From contig JAHDVF020000447.1 of NCBI GenBank assembly GCA_022606425.2, positions 100,001-164,000 of the forward strand: a stretch of 64,000 nucleotides of DNA, written 5' to 3'. Positions 19,621-29,364 of the stretch are shown here, piece by piece. The stretch comes from Lepidostoma basale (Eukaryota > Arthropoda > Insecta > Trichoptera > Lepidostomatidae). A model generated the notes under the pieces. The model saw only the letters and a program-made list of their open reading frames with translations, made no database searches and was not told the DNA's origin. Position numbers and translations under genes: made by a program. Positions within the stretch are counted from its first letter, which is position 1; every line of letters begins with the position of its first letter.

Positions 19621-19779
19621 GTGATTTTTCGAACCGTTGTGTGTATTTTTTCCGATGTCAATTTGAATAATTTCTTTGAAATAATTTTGAAAAAACATTT
19701 TTTTTGACAATACAATATAATTTTTTATTTGACAATACAATACAATATAATTTGACAATACAATACAATTTATTGTCGC

Positions 19780-20080
19780 TTGAACAATGATGTAAATCTC
19801 CATGTAAAATAAATGTAAAATAAAAATACTCGTACCATTGTGATACATAAAACAAAGTTTTTAAATTTAACAGTTTATAAAATGAAATTAATAAAAAAAA
19901 ATTTTAGTATTGTATATTTTTAGAAAATTTATTCTAGAATGAATGTTAAAATTTAGTAATGCCTTAGCAAGCCTAAACATATTATTCCCATAAAATATAA
20001 TGAAACTTCTAGAAAACAGACGTTTTCATTCGTAATAATTATTTAATATGGAGTTTAACATCATATTATAAGAAACAATA
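19780..20080. repeat. FB2 fold-back element
   Basis: Left terminus CGCTTGAACAATGATGTAAA; right arm TAATGCCTTAGCAAGCCTAA and AAACTTCTAGAAAACAGACG. The ribozyme is degenerate. A short GACAATACAATA tandem tract precedes it (19,706-19,770). Confidence 0.6.
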
Positions 20081-20094
20081 AATAAGATTTTAGG

Positions 20095-20630
20095 TTTAAT
20101 TGTATCTCAATAGAGACGAAGACGCAAACTGAATATGGATGATCAAGGTGTTTACAGGACTTATGACCTGTCATTGGTTGGGTTAAGCGCACGCTTTATG
20201 TAATTACAACATTCCCCATTCCACATTTGTTATTATGATCATGCATGACAAATTTTTGGAAGATGTATATATACTTCAAAATCCATACCTATCTTCACGT
20301 GTCAGTTTCAATTGTCCATCTATGTAGATTTGGTTGCACTTGTGAATCTATTCAAGATTAACTTATACAACCGACCCACTAACGCCATCTATGGAGAATG
20401 ATTTTCAGCATTTAGCAAACTACCTTATTAACACAATGCGAAGGCTGTAGCCTATAAACGTATTGTTAGAAGTCGCCAGGAGTATTATTCCATTCTAATT
20501 GCCAAAGAGTTGACCAGAATAATTACAAATATTTTTGTGAATGTATACTTATACTTGTATACGAAATTCTGGATTTTCACCAAAGGGTGGTCAATTCAAA
20601 TTTAATTGTATCTCAATAGAGACGATTCGA
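20095..20630 (+). repeat. Repeat R copies
   Basis: AATTGTATCTCAATAGAGAC, GGACTTATGACCTGTCATTG and TGACAAATTTTTGGAAGATG match the copies at 6830 (inverse) and 29,603. The opening block recurs at 20,603-20,625, suggesting a second partial copy. Confidence 0.6.
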
Positions 20631-20639
20631 TTTTAGGTA

Positions 20640-21055
20640 TTTAAAGTTTTTAATGAAATAAAATTTAAATTAACGCTAACATTTCGGTTGACCGTGCAAT
20701 CGAATGGTTGTAAGTGCATTGGCTGGATAAAGAATCGGTTTGCATTTGCGGGCTTGTCGCTTAGAACGTTATCTGTACAAAATTTGTAAGGGAATTTGTC
20801 ACTTGCTCATATCGAACGTGAGAAACACGAGCGATTCAAGGCATATGGAGCGCTGGCAATATAAGGTGGATTTATGGGGATGTCCCGTATTGAGAAATGC
20901 GTTTCAATAGACATTATTATTCAGTGTTCGCTGGGACACTGAATCTGCTTACGAGTACCTCAGATACATCTTCTAAAAGCCGATGAACAAGGAGTTCACT
21001 CGAATTTAAAATCATTTAAGGATATAATATCGCTTCAATATATTTAAATTATATT
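20640..21055. other. Non-repetitive island
   Basis: 20,690-20,990 has balanced composition, no frame and no repeat match in the window; candidate conserved non-coding DNA. Confidence 0.35.
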
Positions 21056-21762
21056 AGAAAGGTTATGGCGTTACCCTTATGTATGGAAGCAAAGCATGGA
21101 ACTGGCTAAAGAAGGATGAAACTAGAATAAATGGAGTAGAAATGAGATATCTTGGACGAAAACACATTTGTCTTAGAGATCTCACTAATACATATACACA
21201 GGCAACACAGTGAATTGTCCACTTAAAGTTGTCATAGCAAACAAAAACCTATCCAAAAAAGCTAAAACGACAGTGCACGATGGCGTTCTTCGACGAAGCA
21301 TGGAACTGGCAAAAAAAGGATGAAAGTAGAATAAATGCAGTGGAAATGAGATCTCTTAGACGAATGTGTGAATACTCTATGTATGATAGAGTGTCGAATG
21401 AAAATATAAGAAATGAATGCGGTGCGAATGCTGGTTTCATGAACAAAATAATGAATGGATAATTAAGATGGTTTGGACATATGGAAAGAATGAATGAAGG
21501 AAGAATGGTAAAAACTATATATGTTAATGATGTAAATGGAACCAGAAATAGAGGAAGACCGAGGAAAACGTGGCACGATCAAATAAATGAAATATTGAAT
21601 GTCGGCCATGTGAAGAGTCAGAGAAATCGACGCGCGTGCATGACACGATGTATGAATGTTGAGGAAGCGAGAGAAATATTTCAGGAAAGAAAAGTGTGGC
21701 AGTACATTCTTTCTGCCTACCCCTTCGGGGAGACGGCGTGATGGTTAGTTATTTAGTTAGTT
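21056..21762 (+). mobile_element. LINE-A fragment(s)
   Basis: Contains two overlapping pieces of the same ORF region. Both include the motif for AWNWxKKDExRINxVEMR (at 21,105 and 21,299), so a duplication or a second insertion is present. The second piece continues with MERMNEGRMVKTIYVNDVNG, RGRPRKTWHDQINEILNVGH and a C-terminus ending at 21,741, then (TTAG)n to 21,762. Confidence 0.85.
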
Positions 21763-21789
21763 AGTTGTTAAATTGGAAGGATGGTCTAG

Positions 21790-21915
21790 CATAATCAAGT
21801 CTAAGGATCTTCTAAAAATTTTACTATAATTCATTGGAATGACATGTTTCGTCTGTTTAAGGAAATATCAAAAGCCTTGGTCAATGATGTAAAACTTCAT
21901 ATAAATTAATTGATA
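21790..21915 (-). repeat. FB2 half
   Basis: ATGACATGTTTCGTCTGTTT then AGGAAATATCAAAAGCC: FB2 motif in reverse, with a decayed 5' core strand. Confidence 0.55.
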
Positions 21916-21919
21916 TATA

Positions 21920-22190
21920 GTCCATTGTTTTGGCCGAAACACTACGATACTTCAACATTATTACTGTTAAAATTTAAAACACTGTCATAATATCAGAATT
22001 TCTTTTTATTTACTAAGAGTGTTCACGACAACTGCTTCGCAAACCGATGTTGGCATCATCAGGTGTTACAATAAACTAAAAAAAATCGGTTGGCGAAACA
22101 GCTGTTGCGACACTCTCAGTAAATAAAAGGAAATTGTGATATTATAACAGCATTTTAAATTTTAATGGTAGTAATTACTATGAATTTTTT
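21920..22190. repeat. FB3 fold-back element, complete
   Basis: Arms CCGAAACACTACGATACTTC and complement, inner TTTATTTACTAAGAGTGTTC and GACACTCTCAGTAAATAAAA. Minus-strand hammerhead at 22,070-22,021: CTGATGA, T, GCCAAC-ATCG-GTTTGC, GAAG, CAGTTGTC. A15.1 is G, giving a G-U closing pair. The right arm lacks the CTGATGA half. Confidence 0.75.
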
Positions 22191-22194
22191 ATAT

Positions 22195-22430
22195 GTATAA
22201 AATGTCAGAAGGTATCCATCAAATGTCAGCGTTTTAAAATAATGCCTTAGACAGGCGAAACATGTCATTTACATAAAATATTTTAAATCTTCTCGAAAAC
22301 AGAGGTTTTCGTTTGCTATAAATATCATTAAAAATATTTGATAATGCCTTAGTGAGGCGAAACGTGTCATTTTCATAAAATATATAATTAAACTTCTAGA
22401 GAATAGATTTTTAAGTTCGCATTCATTAAA
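22195..22430. repeat. FB2 pieces in tandem
   Basis: Two plus-strand right arms: GCCTTAGACAGGCGAAACATGTC (22,242-22,266, interrupted here only by spacing) and TTGATAATGCC...GAGGCGAAACGTGTC (22,338-22,369). The second keeps the U3/A8 core with stem II GCCTT..GAGGC. Confidence 0.6.
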
Positions 22431-22487
22431 ATAAAGTGGATTAAACAGTGTTCAAAGTTCTTCCTTATTAATAAAAACATTAGTTTT

Positions 22488-22580
22488 ATGAATTTGATTA
22501 ATTTGGCGTTGCCAAGCTTTTCTCGGTTTTCTCGTCTCTGTTCTCCATTCACGGTCTATAACTATATATCTTTTCCAATT
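22488..22580 (-). mobile_element. LINE-A scrap
   Basis: ATTTGATTAATTTGGCGTTG and TTTTCTCGGTTTTCTCGTC correspond to the complement of the GRPRKTWHDQIN segment. Confidence 0.6.
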
Positions 22581-22589
22581 AATATTTTA

Positions 22590-22840
22590 AAATTCCCTTA
22601 CCAAGCAAAATTTGTCATTTCGATATTATGAAATAAAACTTCGAGGAAACTGCCATTTTCATCAACATAAAATTGTTTATATGGAGTATTACATTGTTGT
22701 ACTCGTACAAGATACAATAAATACTTTCAAAACAATTCATAAAAATAACCCATAAAAACGTCTGTTTTTAAGAAGTTTTATTATATTTAATGTGAATCAC
22801 ATGTTTTGCCATGCTTAGTATTTAGCCTTATCAAATGTAT
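22590..22840. repeat. FB2 pieces
   Basis: Right-arm then left-arm fragments (AATAAAACTTCGAGGAAACTG; GTCTGTTTTTAAGAAGTTTT at 22,760) without intact ribozyme. Confidence 0.5.
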
Positions 22841-22984
22841 TTAATATTTTGAAATAAAAGAATATATTTGTAAAATCTTCGATAAGCGCATATTTTGTTA
22901 AAATTCACTGATGCTTATATCATAAAACATGTAGGATAAAACATTAATTAAATACACATTTAAAACAAAAAACAAAAAATGTTA

Positions 22985-23162
22985 ATTTTATTATTTACAA
23001 TGAACTTCTACTACTTCAAAAAACATTTTTTTTTATGGTGGTAAAATGATTTTACTGAAATCTCTCGATGAAAGTTCATTTTAAATAATAATTAAATAAA
23101 ACGATGTTTTTAACTACTTTCACTTCCGTCTTTATTTTGACAGCGAGCGGTTTCGCCAGGCT
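22985..23162. repeat. FB5 left arm, truncated by mariner
   Basis: AATGAACTTCTACTACTTC, GATGAAAGTTCATTTTAAAT and ACTTCCGTCTTTATTTTGAC, ending GCGAGCGGTTTCGCCAGGCT. The sequence switches abruptly to mariner at about 23,162. Confidence 0.65.
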
Positions 23163-23816
23163 CTTATTTGATGAAAAGTGGATCCTGTTTGATAATCGGA
23201 AGCGCTCATCGCAATGGCTGAACCCTGCCGAACCAGCCAAACCATGCCCCAAGCGAAAATTCACTCCAAAAATGTTACTTGTGAGCGTTTGGTGGACTAG
23301 TGCTGGTGTCGTTCACTACAGCTTTCTTAAATCTGGCCAGACGATTACGGCAGATGTCTATTGTCAGCAACTGCAAACCATGATGGAAAAGCTAGCTGCT
23401 AAACAACCGAGGCTGGTTAATCGCTCTAGGCCACTGCTGCTTCATGATAACGCTAGACCACACACTGCACAACAGACGGCTACCAAATTAGAAGAGCTTC
23501 AATTGGAATGTCTAAGACATCCACCGTACTCTCCGGACCTTGCCCCAACAGATTACTATTTTTTCGAAATTTGGATAACTTCTTGCAAGGGAAAAAATTC
23601 AACTCCGATGGGGCAGTCCAAACCGACTTCAAAGATTTTATTGATTCCCGTCCGAATGGTTTTTTTAGTAAAGGGATCGATGAACTACCTATGAGATGGC
23701 AAAAGTTCATATATAGCAATGGTACATACTTTGATGAAATAAATATATTATATTTAGAAAAAATCAACTTTATGTTCCTCCCATACAAAACGCCAATTTC
23801 ATATGTAAGGACCTAA
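23155..23816 (+). pseudogene. Mariner-type (DD34D) transposase remnant
   Basis: The frame from 23,160 has the first catalytic Asp in FDEKWILFDN, the second in LLLHDNARPHTAQQ and the third in YSPDLAPTDYYF, with 34 residues between the last two. A frameshift after TDYYFF (about 23,560) moves the C-terminus to the frame of 23,508-23,816 (FLQGKKFNSDGAVQTDF, MRWQKFIYSNGTYFDE). The N-terminal DNA-binding half is missing. The 3' end is ATATGTAAGGACCTAA, with a TA at 23,817-23,818. Dead copy joined at its 5' side to an FB5 arm. Confidence 0.9.
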
Positions 23817-23818
23817 TA

Positions 23819-24269
23819 ATTAAACTCGAGCATAACACAAAATCTCAAACAAACAATTTTCACAGTGAAAATTCATATGTCGCGCTTGCTTTAAAAACGG
23901 TGCGGTAATTCAAAAATGTTTATCTTTGAATCTGAAAATTAATATTTCTCGCTTTGTCTCTCCTCCGCGTTATTACTCACAGCGCGGGGACGTTTCGGTG
24001 AACCTTGCGGGGCTCGTCTTCAGGACTGTGACGTCAGATCGGATAAGCATTGTTTACTATGGGACTGCTACCACGGACGGACACAAGGTGGTCAACCTCG
24101 CAACGACAGGGTGACCAATAGTATTTTTGCTGTCGAATGATTCAATTCAATAACTTCGTAATTAAGAAGTCGATTAGGGGATAATATAACAATACTATAA
24201 GAAGGCAGGATATTTTATATTGATCTTTTTTTTTTACCACAAATCATGTGTTTCGTAAGAAAAACAAGT
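23819..24269. other. No gene; weak hammerhead-like patch
   Basis: GC-richer 23,955-24,110. On the minus strand it reads CCTGAAGACGAGCCCC...GTTCACCGAAACGTCCC. This resembles the repeat architecture but has three extra bases before GAAA and no stem I. Confidence 0.35.
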
Positions 24270-24331
24270 ATATTTTTAAAATATTTTTTATATGCTTTGT
24301 ATACAACACTAACTTAAAAAAAAAAATTAAA

Positions 24332-24373
24332 TATCAGACACGTTTCGGATAACCCGGTCCTTCCTCAGTGATA
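24332..24373 (-). ncRNA. Hammerhead ribozyme (FB1 copy E, left arm)
   Basis: Minus strand: TATCA, CTGAGGA, A, stem II GGAC-CGGGTT-ATCC (outermost loop pair C-A lost), GAAA, ACGTGT (one wobble against ACATGT), C, TGATA. Core intact and stem I complete. Confidence 0.7.
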
Positions 24374-24553
24374 TTATAAAGATATTTAAAATATTATAAA
24401 ATTGTTAACACATATGATCAGTTTTGACAGATGTTATAAAGATTTTTTTTTGGAACGTTTATGCTTTTGTTATTACAAATAACAAATCTTTATAACATCT
24501 GTCAAAACTGATCATATTCGAAAATAATTTTATAATATTTTAAATATCTTTAT

Positions 24554-24598
24554 AATGTCACTGAGGAAGGATCGGGTTGTCCGAAACATGTCTAATAT
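24554..24598 (+). ncRNA. Hammerhead ribozyme (FB1 copy E, right arm)
   Basis: CTGAGGA (24,561-24,567), A, stem II GGAT-CGGGTT-GTCC (a T-G wobble), GAAA, palindrome ACATGT, C17 at 24,592. Core intact; stem I is weakened by ATGTCA against TAATAT. Confidence 0.7.
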
Positions 24599-24640
24599 TT
24601 AATTTGATTTTTTAAAAGTTAGTGTTGTACACAAAGTAAC

Positions 24641-24800
24641 TAACTAACTAACTAACTAACTAACCATCACACCGTCTCCCCGAAAGGGTAGGCAGAAAGA
24701 ATGGACTGTCACACTTTTACTGATGCGGCACTCCATCCTTCTCTTTTCGCCCCGCGGGAGACGCGGTGTGATGGGTTGCGAACCTCATCGCCACACAAAG
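24641..24800 (-). mobile_element. LINE-A 3' ends
   Basis: (AACT)n, CCATCACACCGTCTCCCCG and AGAATGGACTGTCACACTTT are followed by the related end TTCGCCCCGCGGGAGACGCG...GCGAACCTCATCGCC. The latter also occurs inverted at 5594-5660. Confidence 0.6.
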
Positions 24801-25239
24801 TAGGTATACAAAAAAGAAAAGAAAAAAGAACATAGAAGAAATTCAAAACTGTTTTGTTGAATAGGTTTAGGTATATATCATTTGTATTTATTATTTCATA
24901 TTGAGTTTTACATCATTGTTGAAGAAATAATAAATTCTAATACCATCTTTGGTGCTTGCTATTTTTAAATTTTTTTTAATTATTTTATTATAACTCGAAA
25001 TTGATAAAAAATACTTTTTGCTTTCATATTTACGTTTGCATTTACGCATTACGTTTCACATTTACGCATTTGGTGATGTGGCATTTGAAAAGATTTTTTT
25101 AGTAAATATGAGTTTTGTTTAAAATAATTAGCATTCTATGATGCTTCCACATTTTGAATGCCTCTAGCCTGTTCATAGTGCTGCTTTAAATCCATGACTT
25201 TACTCCATACCAAAGCACTAGTTTAGTGTTTTTTTAATA
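24801..25239. other. AT-rich, fragments of FB1 and FB2 ends
   Basis: AAAAGAACATAGAAGAAATT (FB1 terminus-like) and TTGAGTTTTACATCATTGTT (FB2 terminus, 24,900-24,920); otherwise no motif. Confidence 0.4.
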
Positions 25240-25667
25240 TAATTTATTCTTGGTCACCCTAATCATACGAGGTGTGCCCCACGTTGGGCGCCAGTCCAGT
25301 TTGGCCGTAATTCATAACTTCGCGACACCCTGTGTTGTTCGGCCGCCCCGCGACTTATTATTGTATCGAGTTTTATTCGATTGAAATAAATAAATTTTCG
25401 CACAAAAACTTTATGTTCCGTGTCGCGGGGTGTCCATAATTTAAGTCGCTGGAGGGAGCAAAAATTAATTGAGACGTCCGGTACACTGGTTTTGCAGTGT
25501 TTCGTATTTTTTGTTATGAGATCTTTATGAAGCATGTCGCGAATATGCTGTGATATCGTGTTGGAATTCAGTGAGAGAGATGCATGTGAACGGAAAAAGT
25601 CATAATCTATTTGAAAGAAAGAATACTGGAATTACATTACACTGATTAAATTGATCTCTTATGATGA
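25240..25667. other. Non-coding island, candidate conserved element
   Basis: 25,255-25,500 is GC-balanced, with GTGTCGCGGGGTGTCC and an imperfect inverted partner GCGACACCCTG. The minus frame 25,535-25,263 has no domain. No match elsewhere in the window. Confidence 0.4.
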
Positions 25668-26045
25668 TCTTGATGATCTCTTAGACGAATGTCTCGGAAA
25701 TTGGGTATGATAAAGTATCGAATAAGAAATTAATGGAAGTGTAATGAACAAAAATAACGAAATGATCATTAAGATTGAAAGAATGAATGACGATAGAATG
25801 TTAAAGAAAGTATAGATTAATTATGTAAACGGAACTAGAAATAGCGAAAGACCGAGGAAAACGTGGAACGTTCAAATAAATCAAATATTGAATGTCGGCC
25901 ACGTAAGGAGTCAGAGAAATCGACGCGCGTGCTTGACACGATGTATGAATGTTCTTGAAGCGAGAGAAATATGTCAGGAAAGAAAAGTGTGGCAGTCCAT
26001 TATTTTTGCCTACCGCTTCGTAGAGACGGCGTGATGGTTTGTTAG
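25668..26045 (+). mobile_element. LINE-A 3' fragment
   Basis: GATCTCTTAGACGAATGTC, AGACCGAGGAAAACGTGG, GTCGGCCACGTAAGGAGTC and the end GACGGCGTGATGGTTTG. Frame is broken early. The tail is interrupted by a LINE-B 3' end. Confidence 0.8.
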
Positions 26046-26213
26046 TTAGCGTTAATTTGTCATGCATCTTATGTTTCTCGCTCTTTTTATTTATCTATTA
26101 AGTATTACTTATTATTGTGTATCTCTAACTTGTATCTTCAGTGTATTGAAAAAAAAAATCTGTAATGCTTTAGATATGTTTAAAATAAATAAATGAAATG
26201 AAATAGTTAGTTA
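26046..26213 (+). mobile_element. LINE-B 3' UTR inserted in LINE-A tail
   Basis: 168 bp nearly identical to 16,320-16,490 and ending AAATAAATAAATGAAATGAA. It sits between TTAGTTAG (left) and ATAGTTAGTTAG (right), i.e. inside the (GTTA)n of LINE-A. Confidence 0.8.
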
Positions 26214-26595
26214 GATAGCAATAAACCTATCAAATGAAGTACCTACTAGAAGGTGTTTTAAAAAAAAAAGCATATAAAAATGATTTTTTTTCCAAATTTC
26301 TTTGATTTGATCTTTTGTATTGTGTTGCATTTAATAAAGAAATAAATATCTCCAATATGATAGCAGGTAGGTAGGTGCCCTGCCGGCATCAAGACGGATG
26401 ACGGGTTTGGCTCTCAGATTAATTTCTACATCTGTTTGCCCTTTGCTACACTGACGCACCCAATAAATATCTAACGGTGGTGGTCCCTGCTTCATATATT
26501 CTGGAAGGTATGCAAACAGTTGGTATCGTTATTGGGGGATATTCAAATTAATAGATTTATTTTTATATAATTTTATTTTTATTGTTTCTTGAATA
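26214..26595. other. No gene seen
   Basis: Unique-looking 26,360-26,540; an FB2 terminus fragment (TTTTATTGTTTCTTGAATAA) at 26,577-26,597. Confidence 0.4.
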
Positions 26596-26945
26596 ACTGT
26601 GCGAACCAAGGGACTACTAAGAACATCGGATATGAAGGTCCTAAGATCAATTACTGGAAAAACCCTCCAAGATCGTGTCCGCAACGTAGACATAAGAAAA
26701 ACTTGCGAAATAGAGGATATCGTTCAGTGGAGTAGATCCAGAAGAAGAAACTGGAGGGACCATGTAGCCCAAATGGATGGTGACAGACTTACATATACAG
26801 CCGCTTATGAAATCCCCTCCGGACACCGCCCACCTGGAAGACTGCCTAAGAGATGGAGGGACAGCTGGATCTCATCATCCGACGAGATATGATTTCTGTG
26901 TCACAGATCGTCAGATCTATTAAAAGAATAATAATAATAATAATA
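26596..26945 (+). mobile_element. LINE-G 3' end
   Basis: ORF 26,599-26,892 (97 aa): TSDMKVLRSITGKTLQDRVR, CEIEDIVQWSRSRRRNWRDH, GRLPKRWRDSWISSSDEI. The tail is (AAT)n at 26,926-26,948. Same 5' start point (MKVLRSITGK) as the copy at 41,756. Confidence 0.85.
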
Positions 26946-26999
26946 ATGATTTACATACTCATTCACTCATTCATTCATATAAAAAAAAATGTACGATCT

Positions 27000-27360
27000 T
27001 TTCCAAAACACCCAAAACATGTAACCTGGTAAGAGAAAATCAACACATAGAACAGGTCAGGACCTTCAAGTATCTAGGCATAGACCTGGTTGGAGGATCT
27101 GATCTGCGGGTAGAAATACAAGCCCAAGTTAACAAGGCAGCTGCAATCTCCCTGTGCTCTAAATCCACGACAGACATGGCAAGATCCCGCAAAGGTAGAG
27201 GCACTCTAAGGAAAAGATGGGGGGACTGCGTTGAAGAGGACTGGGAGAAATTAGAATGATCTGGAGAATAGAGGGAGATGGTCAGAGACAGGAGCCAGTC
27301 GAGGATTGTTGTGGAGGAGCCCAAATCCCATTCCGGGTCGTAGCGCCGAGAAGAATAATA
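27000..27360 (+). pseudogene. LINE-K/L composite fragment
   Basis: The first half reads QVRTFKYLGIDLVGGSDLR and EIQAQVNKAAAIS (RT thumb, YLG motif). The second half jumps to LRKRWGDCVEEDWEKLE and RDRSQSRIVVEEPKSHSGS (C-terminus as in LINE-L at 50,875). An internal deletion near 27,190 joins them. Confidence 0.7.
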
Positions 27361-27599
27361 TGATAATATAAAATAAAAAATAATTAGTTAGAAATGAAAA
27401 GAAATATTATATATTAAAAACAAAAATAAAAAAAACCCTTATTCTAATTCCATTGATTTAATACCTTGGTGTTCCACGAGTTGCTGTGAAATAAAATCAA
27501 AATGTTATTAAATTTTCGTATGACGCATTCACTTTGTGGTTAAACATTTAATTTTTTATTTTTATTTGTATTTAAAGTAAAATAAAATAAAAGCACTGT

Positions 27600-28020
27600 A
27601 TTTTGTAATAATAATAACGGTTATTGCGAAGCCCTGAGAAAGCTTGGGTACAAGGGAAACTAGTCGGCAATTAAAATAACCGCATAAATAAATAATTAAA
27701 TTAAAATAAATTCAATTAAATACAAATAATAAAAAATTTCAAAATGTTATATTATTTTTAATAACGGGTTCCGGTATTGTCACTCCAGATGATGGAAGCG
27801 AGATGCCGAAACCGGTCGGTACTAAAAGGAAAAGTGGAGTAAAACTAATTGATTATATTGGAACATTATATATTTGAAACAGTTAAACACCTTGTATTTA
27901 ACCACCTTATGGATATTATAATTGATGCCAACTAGTTTCGCTTGTACTCGAGCTTTATGAAGCTTAGATACAAGCGAAACAAGTCGGCATCAATTATAAT
28001 AACCACACCGTAGTTAAATA
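27600..28020. repeat. FB8 fold-back element(s)
   Basis: A half element (27,610-27,690) and a two-armed element (27,895-28,020): GATGCCAACTAGTTTCGCTTGTA against TACAAGCGAAACAAGTCGGCATC with spacing between arms. An FB6-like motif (GATGATGG...ATGCCGAAACCGGTCGG) lies between at 27,785-27,820. Confidence 0.65.
27631..27668 (+). ncRNA. Hammerhead-like motif (FB8)
   Basis: GCC, CTGAGAA, stem II CTTG-GGTA-CAAG, GAAA, palindrome ACTAGT, C, GGC. Stem I is GCC/GGC with a further TTATT/AATAA pairing beyond an internal loop. G8 is A without the C3 change, so probably inactive. Confidence 0.45.
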
Positions 28021-28544
28021 TAATACGGAGTGTTTTTATTATTATATGTCTTTTAGTTTAAAATGTCTAAGCACAAAGTGAGTGCTTCATATGAAAATTT
28101 GATTATAAAGGATTTGACTTTATTATTTTATTTATTGATAAATTCTTTTTGGTTATAACCCTTTATAAATCTCTTTTACATAAAAAGTTATATTACAATA
28201 AAAAAAGGTATAATTTTATATCAGATAATCGATTGATTCTGAACAACCCAAACCTTTGCTAAGGACCTATTAATAATATTAGGTTACTGGTAGGTCATCT
28301 AGGGTTTAAATGGATGGGCTTCGCCTTAAACGCCTTGTAAGTACAGGGGGCCCTTCATATCTCGGCCCGTGCCCTATTGGCTGTTTATTTGGTTACATAA
28401 CACTCAAATACTCACTTATTAATCGAAGTAATCGAATATTTCATGTAAATGATTATTTCGTCTATTGAGAATGGAATTTTAAATATTTTCTCACATTAGC
28501 TTGAAAGGGTTTCTGACCAGGGTTTTTTAAAGACTCTATGAGAA
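28021..28544. other. No gene seen
   Basis: A GC-balanced patch at 28,230-28,400 without frame or repeat match; otherwise AT-rich. Confidence 0.4.
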
Positions 28545-28720
28545 GGAATTGAAAACGCTAGAATTAAAAAATAAATCTTCCTTTATGTTACAAGAGAGTG
28601 GCATGTTTCGCCTAGCTAGTGCATTATCAAATATCACGTACAAATATTTGATCCTATCGTAAAACTTCTGGCAAAGGAAGGTTTCTTATATGGTTTTTAC
28701 ACAAAACTATGTTATAAAAT
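28545..28720 (-). repeat. FB2 element, partial
   Basis: Minus motif TTGATAA (28,630-28,624), stem TGC..AGGC, GAAA, CATGCC. Keeps the U3/A8 core. Confidence 0.55.
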
Positions 28721-28729
28721 AATGATTTT

Positions 28730-28895
28730 ATTTCTGTTTTTCTTTTTTATACCCTTTGTATATACAACACTTTTATTAAAAAAAAAAATCAGTCAACAAG
28801 ACAAACAGTCCTTCTTCAGTAAAGATACATATTTATAAAAATATTATAAAATTGTTGTTGTTTACATAATCTGACAGATGTTATAAAGATTTATA
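28730..28895 (-). repeat. FB1 arm next to a Penelope-like fragment
   Basis: Outer arm TATACCCTTTGTATATACAA, then TACTGAAGAAGGAC and TTTGTC on the minus strand. The GAAAC segment is deleted. It continues with CTGACAGATGTTATAAAGAT, which also flanks the FB1 centre at 24,420-24,440. Confidence 0.7.
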
Positions 28896-28914
28896 AACTG
28901 AAATGTTGCTCATC

Positions 28915-29062
28915 TTTCAATATTGGTAAAACAAGGCGATATTTTAAATTAAGAATAAAAGAGCACATAAGATGTCTCTCTAATAATATTATACTTTTTC
29001 TGAATTTGCTAAGCACCTCATAAAAAAAGACCATTCATTTAATAAAGATATTGGCGTTGAAA
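28915..29062 (+). pseudogene. Penelope-like element GIY-YIG endonuclease remnant
   Basis: Two frames joined by a frameshift: NIGKTRRYFKLRIKEHIRCL (from ~28,918) and SEFAKHLIKKDHSFNKDIGV (from ~28,997). The Y/N-I-G-K-T start, the R-x-x-E-H helix and the AKHL...H-S-F part are the order of the GIY-YIG domain that sits at the C-terminus of Penelope-like reverse transcriptases. The RT part is missing. I rate the assignment as likely, not certain, because only ~45 residues survive. Confidence 0.65.
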
Positions 29063-29079
29063 TTTATGTTTAAGTTCTT

Positions 29080-29362
29080 CATAGAATTCCGCGGCACACC
29101 AAAAGCTAAAATTCAATCTGGACGTAGACGTCGATCAGCTCGGGAGACGTTTGTAACCTTTTTTTGCCAGCAACTTCCGGCCAGTAGAAATCTGCGAACC
29201 TTTTTCACGAAAAAGCTGAATAGCCTAAAAAAACAATAAAAAAAGATCACCAACGTTCCGACTAAATATTATTTTTCTTTACGTCATTGGCCAAGGCACA
29301 CCTGATCCGGCTCACGGCACACCAGTGTGCCGCGGCACACCGTTTGCGGAACACTGATCTAA
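29080..29362. mobile_element. hAT-like non-autonomous remnant
   Basis: CCGCGGCACACCAAAAGC at the left and GCACACCAGTGTGCCGCGGC, then GTTTGCGGAACACTG at the right, match the ends of the complete element at 60,389-60,699. Confidence 0.55.
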
Positions 29363-29364
29363 GG

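Larger units (their letters stand above)
24270..24640. repeat. FB1 fold-back element, copy E
   Basis: Best two-armed copy. Inverted arms run to a centre near 24,450 and each carries a full hammerhead core. The loop contains CTGTCAAAACTGATCATAT and its inverse. Confidence 0.85.

Noticed and set aside
23955..24060. Minus-strand CTGAAGA...GAAACGTC as an active hammerhead
   Set aside because: Three unpaired bases separate stem II from GAAA and no stem I can be formed from the flanks.
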